Of a DNA stretch of 24,315 nucleotides, positions 6,731-14,288 are shown one piece after another. The notes beneath the pieces were generated by a model. That model did not search any database. It was not told the origin of the DNA and saw nothing but the letters and a program-made list of their open reading frames with translations. This DNA is from Lachnoclostridium sp. UBA1175 (GTDB lineage Bacteria; Bacillota; Clostridia; Lachnospirales; Lachnospiraceae), in assembly GCA_002311665.1 (NCBI GenBank), contig DBYX01000005.1:115672-139986 (forward strand). The letters are read 5' to 3'. The first letter of the stretch is position 1, and each line of letters starts with the position of its first letter. The translations under genes and the position numbers were made by a program.

Positions 6731-8542
6731 ATGAAAATCAAAAGATTGCTTACCATTCTTCTCCTCCTTTGCCTTATGGTCTCCACGGCATTTGCCGACG
6801 ATGACGACTGGTATACTTATACCTACAGCTATTGGAAAGAAGAAACGGCTTCACCGAACGCATACTCGGTGACCAACACGTTGTACGGCATGGATGTCGA
6901 TCCCGAGATCGGCAACCTGTCCGACCCGCGTGGCCTGTTCTGTATCGACGGTCGTGTTTTCGCCTGCGATACCGGTAACAACCGTATCGTTGAGATGTAC
7001 AAGGAAGACGGTCAGTACAAGCTCGCCCGCATCATTTACCAGCTCAATGTTTCCGTCAATGTTGCGGAGAAGATGATGTACGAAGGCAAGGTTGACAACA
7101 CGCTGTTTCAGCCTACGGACATTTTCGTCAAGCCGATCACAAAGGAGCAGCGCGAGCTGAACTTCGGCACCAAATACATCGGCGATCCTTACATCTATCC
7201 CGATGAGGAGACGACCGAAGAGCCCGGCGAGACGCAGCAGACCGAGACGCCCGACGCAGAATCCGGTGACACGGAGGAAGGCGGCGAAGGCGGCGAGAGC
7301 GGTGAAGGCGGTGAAGGCGGCGAAGGCGGCGAAGGCGGTGAAGGCGGTGAAGGCGGCGAAGGCCAGACCGAGGCACCGAAGCCTCAGCAGGGCCCGAAGA
7401 AGGAAAATGTCATCCGCCAGCAGCTTGACCTTGACTATGATATCTACATCGCGGACAAGGACCACAACCGTGTGATCCACTGCGATTACAGCGGCAACGT
7501 TATCGGCGTTGTGTCGAATCCTAAGGATGACACGCTTCCCGAGAACTACAAGTTCCGCCCGAACAAGATCGTTGTCGACAACGCGCTCCGCGTGTACGCT
7601 CAGGCCGAGGGTATCAACTCCGGTCTGATGGAGTTCGACAAGGACGGTGTGTTCACCGGTTATGTCGGAGCGAACAAGGTTGTCATCAGCCTCGCTCGTA
7701 AGATCTGGCGTAAGCTGCAGACGAGAGAGCAGAGACAGAGAACCAACCAGTTCGTACCTACCGAGTACAACAACCTGAGCCTTGACTCCAAGGGTTTCAT
7801 CTACGCGACGATCAGTGCCGTGGATGAGCAGGACCTCTGGGCGGGTACCGCAACCCCGATCCGTAAGCTCAACGCAATGGGATCGGATATCCTGATCCGA
7901 AACGGCAATTCCTTCCCGATCGGTGACCTGAACTGGTCGTCCAAGTTGCCTTCGATCTCCGGTGCATCCGCATTCTGCGATGTCATCGCGTTCAACAACG
8001 ACACGTACTGCTGTCTGGATATGACCCGCGGTAAGCTGTTCTGCTACGACTTCCAGGGCAACCTCCTGTACGCGTTCGGCGGCATCGGTTACACGAGCGG
8101 ACGTTTCACGCGTGTCACCGCTATGGACAACCTCGACGAGGAGACGATCCTCGTGCTCGATGCGACGAGAGGAACCATCACCGAGTTCTCAATGACCAAG
8201 TACGGCAAGATGATCAATGAGGCGCTCGAGCTTTACAAGAACGGCTACTATGATCAGTCCGCCGAGGTATGGCGCGAGATCCTGCAGTTCAACGGAAACT
8301 TCGAGCTGGCTTACGTCGGTATCGGCCGTGCACTGCTCCGCCAGGAACAGTACAAGGAGGCTATGGGATACTTCGAGAGTGCTCACGATATCGAGAACTA
8401 CTCCAAGGCATTCCGGCATTACCGTGAGGAGGTCGTCGAAAAATACATCCTCTACGCGATCCTTGTACTTGCTGTTTTGATCATCATTCCGAAGATCATA
8501 CGTAAGATCAAAAAAGTGCGAAGGGAGATTAAAGAAGCATGA
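6731..8542 (+). CDS. Secreted membrane protein with NHL-type beta-propeller, Gly-Glu-rich insert and TPR segment
   Basis: The 603-residue protein starts with a clear signal peptide, probably cut after AFA at residue 22. Strand repeats such as DPRGLFCIDGRVFACDTGNNRIVEM and IYIADKDHNRVIHCDYSGNVIG are typical of NHL beta-propeller blades. The propeller is interrupted at about residues 180-210 by an EGG tripeptide repeat flanked by Glu/Thr/Pro-rich sequence. Residues about 490-560 form a TPR-like helical part (ALELYKNGYYDQSAEVWREIL, LLRQEQYKEAMGYFESA). One membrane span near residues 570-588 is followed by a basic tail, so the bulk lies outside the cell. The last 4 bases overlap the next gene (ATGA). 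The role is unknown. In this place it may scaffold the binding proteins or permeases. Confidence 0.75.
   Translation: MKIKRLLTILLLLCLMVSTAFADDDDWYTYTYSYWKEETASPNAYSVTNTLYGMDVDPEIGNLSDPRGLFCIDGRVFACDTGNNRIVEMYKEDGQYKLARIIYQLNVSVNVAEKMMYEGKVDNTLFQPTDIFVKPITKEQRELNFGTKYIGDPYIYPDEETTEEPGETQQTETPDAESGDTEEGGEGGESGEGGEGGEGGEGGEGGEGGEGQTEAPKPQQGPKKENVIRQQLDLDYDIYIADKDHNRVIHCDYSGNVIGVVSNPKDDTLPENYKFRPNKIVVDNALRVYAQAEGINSGLMEFDKDGVFTGYVGANKVVISLARKIWRKLQTREQRQRTNQFVPTEYNNLSLDSKGFIYATISAVDEQDLWAGTATPIRKLNAMGSDILIRNGNSFPIGDLNWSSKLPSISGASAFCDVIAFNNDTYCCLDMTRGKLFCYDFQGNLLYAFGGIGYTSGRFTRVTAMDNLDEETILVLDATRGTITEFSMTKYGKMINEALELYKNGYYDQSAEVWREILQFNGNFELAYVGIGRALLRQEQYKEAMGYFESAHDIENYSKAFRHYREEVVEKYILYAILVLAVLIIIPKIIRKIKKVRREIKEA
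7278..7362 (+). repeat. 9-bp tandem repeat encoding EGG units
   Basis: About nine copies of a 9-bp unit, GGCGGYGAA, encode Gly-Gly-Glu. The copies are nearly identical in DNA, differing mainly by GGC/GGT at one codon, which points to recent slippage-type expansion. The repeat stays in frame and probably forms a flexible acidic linker. Confidence 0.9.
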
Positions 8543-9216
8543 AAAGAATACTCTCCGCCATCGCAGGCTTTTTCCACGGGGAATGGTGGAATCACTACAT
8601 CAAGACCCTGAAGTATGCATTTTACGTAATCCTTCATCCGTTCGACGGATTCTGGGATCTTACGCATGAAAAGCGCGGCTCCCTCGCTGCGGCGAACACG
8701 ATCACGATCCTCGCCGTACTCACGCACCTTTGGGACCGCCGGTTCTCCAACTTTATGGTGAACAATACCCGTTGGAGTCAGTTCAGTATCTGGCTGAACA
8801 CGCTCGGCATTCTGGTCCCGCTGCTCATCTGGGTGACGGCCAACTGGGCGATCACGACTCTTATGGATGGTAAGGGACGTTTCCTGCAGATCTATATGGG
8901 AACGGCATACGCGTTTACGCCGTATGTGCTCATCGGTCTTCCGATGATCTTCCTGAGTAACATCGTAACGAAGGAAGAGGGTGTCTTCTACACCTACTTC
9001 AACATTTTTGCATTGGTTTGGAGCGGTTTTCTTATTCTGTGTGCGGTGCTGATGATCCACGATTACTCCCTGCTCAAGGGCTTGGTAGCAATCATCATCT
9101 CCATCGTCGGTATGGCCGTCATAATGTTCGTTGTGCTGCTGTTCTTCAGTTTGCTCAGTGACACCGTGATGTTCTTCGTATCGCTTTATAAAGAAATACT
9201 GTTCCGAATAGGATAG
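8539..9216 (+). CDS. YIP1-family integral membrane protein
   Basis: The 225-residue protein has about five hydrophobic spans in its last 170 residues. The N-terminal part contains HPFDGFWDLTHEKRGS, the sort of amphipathic lead seen in bacterial YIP1-domain proteins. Its ATG overlaps the stop of the preceding gene (ATGA, 8539-8542), which implies translational coupling and close stoichiometry with the NHL/TPR protein. The gene after it starts 20 bp downstream. YIP1 proteins lack a settled bacterial function. Here the position between transporter genes suggests a membrane accessory factor of the uptake complex. Confidence 0.75.
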   Translation: MKRILSAIAGFFHGEWWNHYIKTLKYAFYVILHPFDGFWDLTHEKRGSLAAANTITILAVLTHLWDRRFSNFMVNNTRWSQFSIWLNTLGILVPLLIWVTANWAITTLMDGKGRFLQIYMGTAYAFTPYVLIGLPMIFLSNIVTKEEGVFYTYFNIFALVWSGFLILCAVLMIHDYSLLKGLVAIIISIVGMAVIMFVVLLFFSLLSDTVMFFVSLYKEILFRIG

Positions 9217-9236
9217 CGCGGGAAGGAGGTTGAACA

Positions 9237-12047
9237 ATGAAAGAGAACAATAATGTAAATACAACGCTCAACTCCGATTCGCGCGGCGCAGCCGCAGATA
9301 TCGCGGCTCGCAAGGCAGAGTACGCAGAGTGGAAGAAACATAACCGCGAACGCAACAAAGCACGCAGAAAGGCAGCGTTCAAGGAGTTCTTCAAGAATCA
9401 TAAGAAGCAGTTGATCGGATATCCGATCGCAGTCGCAGTGATCGTAGTGATCGTGCTCCTTGCCCGTCACTTCGGTCTCAACAAGGAAGAGGCACCCGAG
9501 GAATTGAAACTGTACCGTTTCGATGAGACCAAGGGAACGGACCCCCTCACGCTCGACAACGGATCCCTGAAGCTTGTCTTTGATCCGAAGACAACAATGT
9601 TCACGCTGACGGACCGCTTCGGCAATGTATGGAACTCCTGCTCCGTGGCGGAGGATGCCTCCCATTCCGAGTTGAAAGCAAACATCATCGTAACATACCT
9701 CGATGACAAGGGAACAAAACAGGAGCTTGATGCTTACAAAGAGTCCGTCAAGCGAGGCAACTACGATTACGACTATGATCCGGACAACAACCGTCTGACC
9801 ATCAAGTATACGGTAGGTAAGGTTGATCCGGTCTACAACGTTCCGCAGGTTCTCAAGAAGGAGCGCTACGACGAGATCAAGGAGTTGATCAAAGCCAAGA
9901 GAACCGAGCTTGCCGATTCCGAGTATGCCGATGCCATCGGTAACCTCTACAGTTACTGGAACAATGCATACATCATGCTGACTAAGGAAAAGCTCGATCG
10001 CCCGGGTTACAAGGACTATCTCACGAAGTATCCGTCGATCGTGGCGGACATCGAGGCGGGTGTGACCGTACCGGTCATCTCGAGCGAGACCCCTTCCTGG
10101 AAACTCGGTGATATGGAGAAATTCCTCGAGCAATTCCTCGAATACGGCAAGGCTGAGTGTGATGCCGATCAGGAAGAGTACGGAGTCGAGGAGAAGGGAA
10201 GTACGCAGCCCGCAGTCAACCTGCACCTGGTGCTTCAGCTGGATGGCGATGATCTTATCGCGACGGTTCCTTTCGACACGATCCAGTACAAGTCGAACTA
10301 CCCTGCGGTTGAGCTCAGCATTCTTCCGTATATGATGTCCGAGCCTTCGAATTCGGAGGGATATATCATCGTTCCCGACGGATCCGGCGCGATCATCAAT
10401 TTCAACAACGGCAAGGGTCTGCAGCCTTACACCGGCAGACTTTACGGACAGGACTATGCGCTTGTTCAGGATTCCGTGATCTCCAGCGTCACCGCGAACT
10501 TCCCGGTTTACGGCATTTGCGTAACCTCCAGAACGAGAGGCGGCGAGACGACTAAGCTGAACCAGTCCATGCTTGCCATCATCGAGGACGGTGACACCTA
10601 CGGCGCTATTCGTGCCGGTGTTCCCAGTAAGGCGGGCGTCAACGTCAACTACACGAATGCAATGTTCACTGCAGTTCACGCCGAGCAGGTCAACGTAGGA
10701 ACCCGTTCCATCGCGGCGGTCCTCGCATACGAGCCTGAACTGAAGAAGGATGAGAAGATCAGCATCCGCTACAAGACATACGACACTTCGAGCTATGTGG
10801 ATCTCGCAAAATCGTACAGAGATTACTATATGAAGAAGTATCCGGAGCTCGCATCGAAGACCTCCGGCGAGGTACCGGTTGCAGTCGAACTGGTCGGCGC
10901 CGTTACCAAACGTCAGCACATCCTCGGTATTCCGAAGGAACGTCCGTACGCAGTGACGACCTACGATCAGATGGCGAATATTGTCAAGGAGTTGAACAAT
11001 GCCGGAATGACCAACATGAGAGTCGTTCTGGAAGGCTGGTTCAACGAAGGCGTAAAGCACGAGGTTGCGAGCGATATCGATCTGATCGGTGTTCTCGGCG
11101 GCAAGAAGGCGTTCAAGAATGCGATCGAGGCGATCGGCAAGAACAATACGGTCATCACGAAAGCCAATTTCTCGTTTGTATACCACGACGAGTTGTTTGA
11201 CAGTTATCACTACCGCAGCGATACCGCAAAGTACCTCTCCAGAGAGTACGTCAAGAAGCAGAAGATCAGTAAGCTCTTCTACACGGTTATCGAGGACAGC
11301 GAATACTTCTACCTTGCAACTCCGCAGTATATTCAGGAGACCATCGACAAATTCGCGGATGAACTCTCGGATTTCAATCTGAAGAACATCGCTTTCGCGG
11401 ACTACGGCAACTCGCTCTCGGCGGACTACAATCGCAGGAAGGCAGTATCCCGTATGACGGTTAAGGGTCAGCAGACCGACACCTACAGAAAGCTGCAGAG
11501 CAGCGGCTCCAAGCTGGTGACCTACGATCCGTATGAGTACTCCATCCCGTTCTGCGATATGTTGCTTGATATGGATATCGACAGCGACGGATTCAGCATC
11601 CTCGACGACGCGATCCCGTTCTTCCAGATCGTGCTTCATGGATATGTGGATTACGCGGGCGCTCCGATCAACATCACCGGCGACTTCACGAACAACCTTC
11701 TGAAGTCCGCGGAGTCCGGCGCAGGTCTGTACTATGTCTTTATGCAGGAGGAGACCAGAAACCTTCAGGAGACGGAGTACACATACCTGTTCGGCGCTAA
11801 CTATGATACCTGGAAAGAGGATGCTATCTCCTGGTATAAGCGCTTCAAGAATGATTTCGGCAGCCTGTACGGACAGACGATCGAGAATCACGTGATCATC
11901 GACCGTGACGTCAAGATGACCGAGTATGCCGACGGCACAAAGGTTTATGTCAACTACCGTACGGCTGAATATCAGTACAACGACGGCGGCAAGACCATCG
12001 CAATCCCTGCGCAGGATTGGGTCGTAGTCGGGAAAGGAGGAAACTGA
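9237..12047 (+). CDS. Membrane-anchored DUF5696-type protein, possible glycosidase-like fold
   Basis: The 936-residue protein has a basic cytoplasmic N-terminus of about 57 residues, one membrane span (about 58-77, YPIAVAVIVVIVLLARHF), and an outward domain of about 860 residues. The stretch KLVFDPKTTMFTLTDRFGN and the later PYEYSIPFCDMLLDMDIDSDG resemble proteins labelled DUF5696 that occur beside sugar transporter genes. Residues about 560-740 read like a TIM barrel with strands ending in acids: MRVVLEGWFNEG (Glu599, Glu604) and IAFADYGNSLSADYN (Asp722, Asp730). A galactose-mutarotase-like beta domain may precede it. This suggests a surface glycoside hydrolase or sugar-binding protein, but that is inference. 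An AAGGAGG site lies before the ATG. The next gene starts 2 bp after the stop. Confidence 0.7.
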   Translation: MKENNNVNTTLNSDSRGAAADIAARKAEYAEWKKHNRERNKARRKAAFKEFFKNHKKQLIGYPIAVAVIVVIVLLARHFGLNKEEAPEELKLYRFDETKGTDPLTLDNGSLKLVFDPKTTMFTLTDRFGNVWNSCSVAEDASHSELKANIIVTYLDDKGTKQELDAYKESVKRGNYDYDYDPDNNRLTIKYTVGKVDPVYNVPQVLKKERYDEIKELIKAKRTELADSEYADAIGNLYSYWNNAYIMLTKEKLDRPGYKDYLTKYPSIVADIEAGVTVPVISSETPSWKLGDMEKFLEQFLEYGKAECDADQEEYGVEEKGSTQPAVNLHLVLQLDGDDLIATVPFDTIQYKSNYPAVELSILPYMMSEPSNSEGYIIVPDGSGAIINFNNGKGLQPYTGRLYGQDYALVQDSVISSVTANFPVYGICVTSRTRGGETTKLNQSMLAIIEDGDTYGAIRAGVPSKAGVNVNYTNAMFTAVHAEQVNVGTRSIAAVLAYEPELKKDEKISIRYKTYDTSSYVDLAKSYRDYYMKKYPELASKTSGEVPVAVELVGAVTKRQHILGIPKERPYAVTTYDQMANIVKELNNAGMTNMRVVLEGWFNEGVKHEVASDIDLIGVLGGKKAFKNAIEAIGKNNTVITKANFSFVYHDELFDSYHYRSDTAKYLSREYVKKQKISKLFYTVIEDSEYFYLATPQYIQETIDKFADELSDFNLKNIAFADYGNSLSADYNRRKAVSRMTVKGQQTDTYRKLQSSGSKLVTYDPYEYSIPFCDMLLDMDIDSDGFSILDDAIPFFQIVLHGYVDYAGAPINITGDFTNNLLKSAESGAGLYYVFMQEETRNLQETEYTYLFGANYDTWKEDAISWYKRFKNDFGSLYGQTIENHVIIDRDVKMTEYADGTKVYVNYRTAEYQYNDGGKTIAIPAQDWVVVGKGGN

Positions 12048-12049
12048 TC

Positions 12050-13132
12050 ATGAACGAATCTCTGAATGAATCCAAAGATCTCGCGGCTGAGAAGCTTGAG
12101 GATCTGGAGCAGTCGGTTGAAGACAATGCCACCGAAGAAAAGACGATGGATGAGATGATGGAAGAGTTCGAGGCAATGGAGTCCGCGATGGACCGTGACG
12201 CCGCTATGGCTGCCGCATCGACGGTGCCTGTGGCGAAGAAGCGTCGCAATCTCGCCCGCGGTAACGCGATCTCGGGCTTGATCTTCGTATCACCGTTCAT
12301 CATCGGATTCCTGCTCTTCCTTCTGTATCCGTTGCAGCTGTCGCTCCGCATGTGCTTCTGCAAAGTAGATGCGATTCCCGGTGCCGGCCTTCGGTTGACC
12401 TGGAACAATTATGACAACTTTAACAAGATTTTCCGAGTGGAGCCTGAGTTCCTTCAGTACCTCGTGGAAGAGATGAAGCGTATGGCACTGTTCGTACCCG
12501 GCATCCTGGTGTTCAGCTTCTTCATGGCGATCCTGCTGAACCAGGAGTTCAAGGGACGTACGATTGTCCGTGCCGTCTACTTCCTTCCGGTTATTCTGGC
12601 ATCCGGCGTTTTCGTCGGACTTGAGAACAACAACGCGCTCCTCTCGAGCATCAAGGACGCGACGAAGGCGGACAGCAGTCTTTCCTCCATCACGACCACT
12701 TTGGAAAAAATCCTGCTGACCGGTGAAACCGGCAACAAATTCTTCCAATACATCATCGATATCGTAGGTCAGGTGTACGATATCGCAATGGCTTCCGGTA
12801 TCCAGATCATCATCTTCCTGTCCGGTCTGCAGACGATCCCGCCGAGCATGTTCGAGGCGGCCAAGATCGAGGGCTGCACCAGTTGGGAGAGTTTCTGGAA
12901 GATCACATTCCCGTTGATCGGTTCCATGATCCTGGTCAATGTCATCTACACGCTCGTCGATTTCTTTACGAGAACCGACAGCAACCTGATGGGTTTGTTC
13001 GACCGGACCCTTCTGCAGCGTTTCGAGTACGGCAAGGTTGCCGCGATGTCCTGGGTTTACTTCCTGATCATTGCGGCGATTCTCGGAATCGTGATGCTGA
13101 TCTTCTCAAGGAGGGTTTACTACTATGACTAA
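12050..13132 (+). CDS. Sugar ABC transporter permease (MalF/UgpA-like), second pair, with acidic N-terminal extension
   Basis: The start is placed at ATG 12050, because AAAGGAGG lies at 12033-12040 just before it. A start at 12017 in the same frame would lie inside the preceding gene and lacks a site. The 360-residue product begins with about 65 residues rich in Glu, Asp and Met (DEMMEEFEAMESAMDRD), then about six spans from LIFVSPFIIGFLLFLLYPLQ onward. A loop at about residues 190-245 is longer than usual. The EAA loop at about residues 268-290 reads EAAKIEGCTSWESFWKITFP. It overlaps the following permease gene by 8 bp. The acidic extension lies in the cytoplasm and its role is unknown. Confidence 0.9.
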   Translation: MNESLNESKDLAAEKLEDLEQSVEDNATEEKTMDEMMEEFEAMESAMDRDAAMAAASTVPVAKKRRNLARGNAISGLIFVSPFIIGFLLFLLYPLQLSLRMCFCKVDAIPGAGLRLTWNNYDNFNKIFRVEPEFLQYLVEEMKRMALFVPGILVFSFFMAILLNQEFKGRTIVRAVYFLPVILASGVFVGLENNNALLSSIKDATKADSSLSSITTTLEKILLTGETGNKFFQYIIDIVGQVYDIAMASGIQIIIFLSGLQTIPPSMFEAAKIEGCTSWESFWKITFPLIGSMILVNVIYTLVDFFTRTDSNLMGLFDRTLLQRFEYGKVAAMSWVYFLIIAAILGIVMLIFSRRVYYYD

Positions 13133-14123
13133 TGTGGAAAAGCAAACATTCTGGGAAAGAAACCGTAAATCCGGAGGTTATCTTCTCCGTAAGAAGGTTC
13201 GTGCGTTTCTGTTCCGCTTTGCGCGCGCGATCCTTATCATCGGTCTGTGCTTCCTTATTCTGCAGCCGTTGATCAACAAACTGTCGATCACGCTCCGTTC
13301 GGAAGCCGACCTGTACGACACCACGGTTATCACGATCCCGCGTCACTTCTCGATTGAGTCGTACCGGTTCGCGTTTATGATCATGGGTGTTAAGAAGGCA
13401 ATGAAGACATCGTTCTTCCTTGCGATCGGTGTAGCGCTCAGCCAGGTGCTGTCCTGTACTTTGATCGGTTACGGCTTCGCACGATTCAAGTTCCCGTTCA
13501 AGAGACTGTTGTTCGGTTGCGTAATCCTCACGATCATCGTGCCTCCGACCACACTGATCACTCCTTTGTACCTGTATGTACAGCGTTTTGATATCTTCGG
13601 TATCTTCAAGCTGATCTTCGGAAAACCGCTGAACCTTTACGGTTCGTGGGTGCCGTACATCCTGATGTGTCTGACCGGTACCGGTTACAAGTCCGGTCTG
13701 TACATCTACCTGCTGCGCCAGCATTTCCGTAATGAGCCGAAGGAACTTGAGGAGGCTGCGTACGTGGATGGCTGCGGCAAGCTCCGCACCTTCTTCCAGA
13801 TCCTTCTGCCGGGCGCTGTTCCGATCATGGTTTCGGTCGGACTGTTCGCATTCGTATGGCAGTGGACTGACAAGATTTACTCCCGCGTGTTCTTCCCGTC
13901 GACGAAGTGGGCTCTGATCTCCGATCAGTTGAACAACATCGCCGCATCGGTCGAAGGTTACTACCGAGCGATCTACGGTGAGGCTGCAAAGCCGCCGCAG
14001 GCGTTCTCCAACCAGATTACGGCTGCCGGTACTCTGATCACCCTCGCTCCTTTGTTGGTTATCTACGTGTTGGCACAGAAAAACTTCGTGGAGAGTATCT
14101 CTCAAAGCGGTATCAAGGCTTGA
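13125..14123 (+). CDS. Sugar ABC transporter permease (MalG/UgpE-like), second pair
   Basis: The 332-residue protein has an early span (AILIIGLCFLILQPLINKLS), then a block of about five spans ending with FVESISQSGIKA, the usual C-terminus of MalG-like subunits. The EAA loop at about residues 208-228 reads EEAAYVDGCGKLRTFFQILLP. An AAGGAGGG site lies within the end of the previous gene, and the two genes overlap by 8 bp, which fits equal production of the two subunits. It is presumably fed by the binding lipoprotein encoded next. Confidence 0.93.
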   Translation: MTNVEKQTFWERNRKSGGYLLRKKVRAFLFRFARAILIIGLCFLILQPLINKLSITLRSEADLYDTTVITIPRHFSIESYRFAFMIMGVKKAMKTSFFLAIGVALSQVLSCTLIGYGFARFKFPFKRLLFGCVILTIIVPPTTLITPLYLYVQRFDIFGIFKLIFGKPLNLYGSWVPYILMCLTGTGYKSGLYIYLLRQHFRNEPKELEEAAYVDGCGKLRTFFQILLPGAVPIMVSVGLFAFVWQWTDKIYSRVFFPSTKWALISDQLNNIAASVEGYYRAIYGEAAKPPQAFSNQITAAGTLITLAPLLVIYVLAQKNFVESISQSGIKA

Positions 14124-14132
14124 TCCGGGCCG

Positions 14133-14159
14133 GGAATGCGGGTGTCACAGCCGCGTTCC
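14133..14159 (+). other. Intercistronic hairpin after the second permease pair
   Basis: Arms GGAATGCGG (14133-14141) and CCGCGTTCC (14151-14159) pair over 9 positions with one G-T wobble and a 9-nt loop. No T-run follows, so full termination is unlikely. It may protect the 3' end of the permease message or mark a processing site between the permeases and the highly expressed binding-protein gene. Confidence 0.45.
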
Positions 14160-14192
14160 GCAAAACACTTGTAAAAAAGTACAAAAAAACAG

Positions 14193-14221
14193 TGGAAATT
14201 ATGAAAAAACTGTGATATACT
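14193..14221 (+). promoter_or_regulatory. Promoter for the binding lipoprotein gene
   Basis: A -35-like TGGAAA (14193-14198) and a -10 TATACT (14216-14221) are separated by exactly 17 bp. Downstream, an imperfect 11-bp inverted repeat (14229-14239 with 14249-14259, 9 of 11 matching) lies in the presumed leader and could be an operator or an mRNA stem. This promoter would allow higher expression of the binding protein than of the permeases. Confidence 0.55.
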
Positions 14222-14288
14222 TCAAATTAAGATGTTTTCGGTATGTCTGAGAACATTTTAAGATACTATTTTCAAGGAGGAGCTTATA

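Noticed and set aside
6851..7480. Minus-strand frame rich in Ala-Phe-Thr repeats
   Set aside because: It is the reverse reading of the EGG-coding 9-bp repeat and has no independent support.
9186..11891. 901-codon open frame on the minus strand opposite the DUF5696-type gene
   Set aside because: It mirrors the codon pattern of the plus-strand gene, has no recognisable domain and lacks a ribosome binding site. The plus-strand protein has a membrane span, an AAGGAGG site and operon spacing.
12017..12049. Upstream start for the second MalF-like permease
   Set aside because: It lies inside the preceding gene without a ribosome site; ATG 12050 has AAAGGAGG at the right distance.
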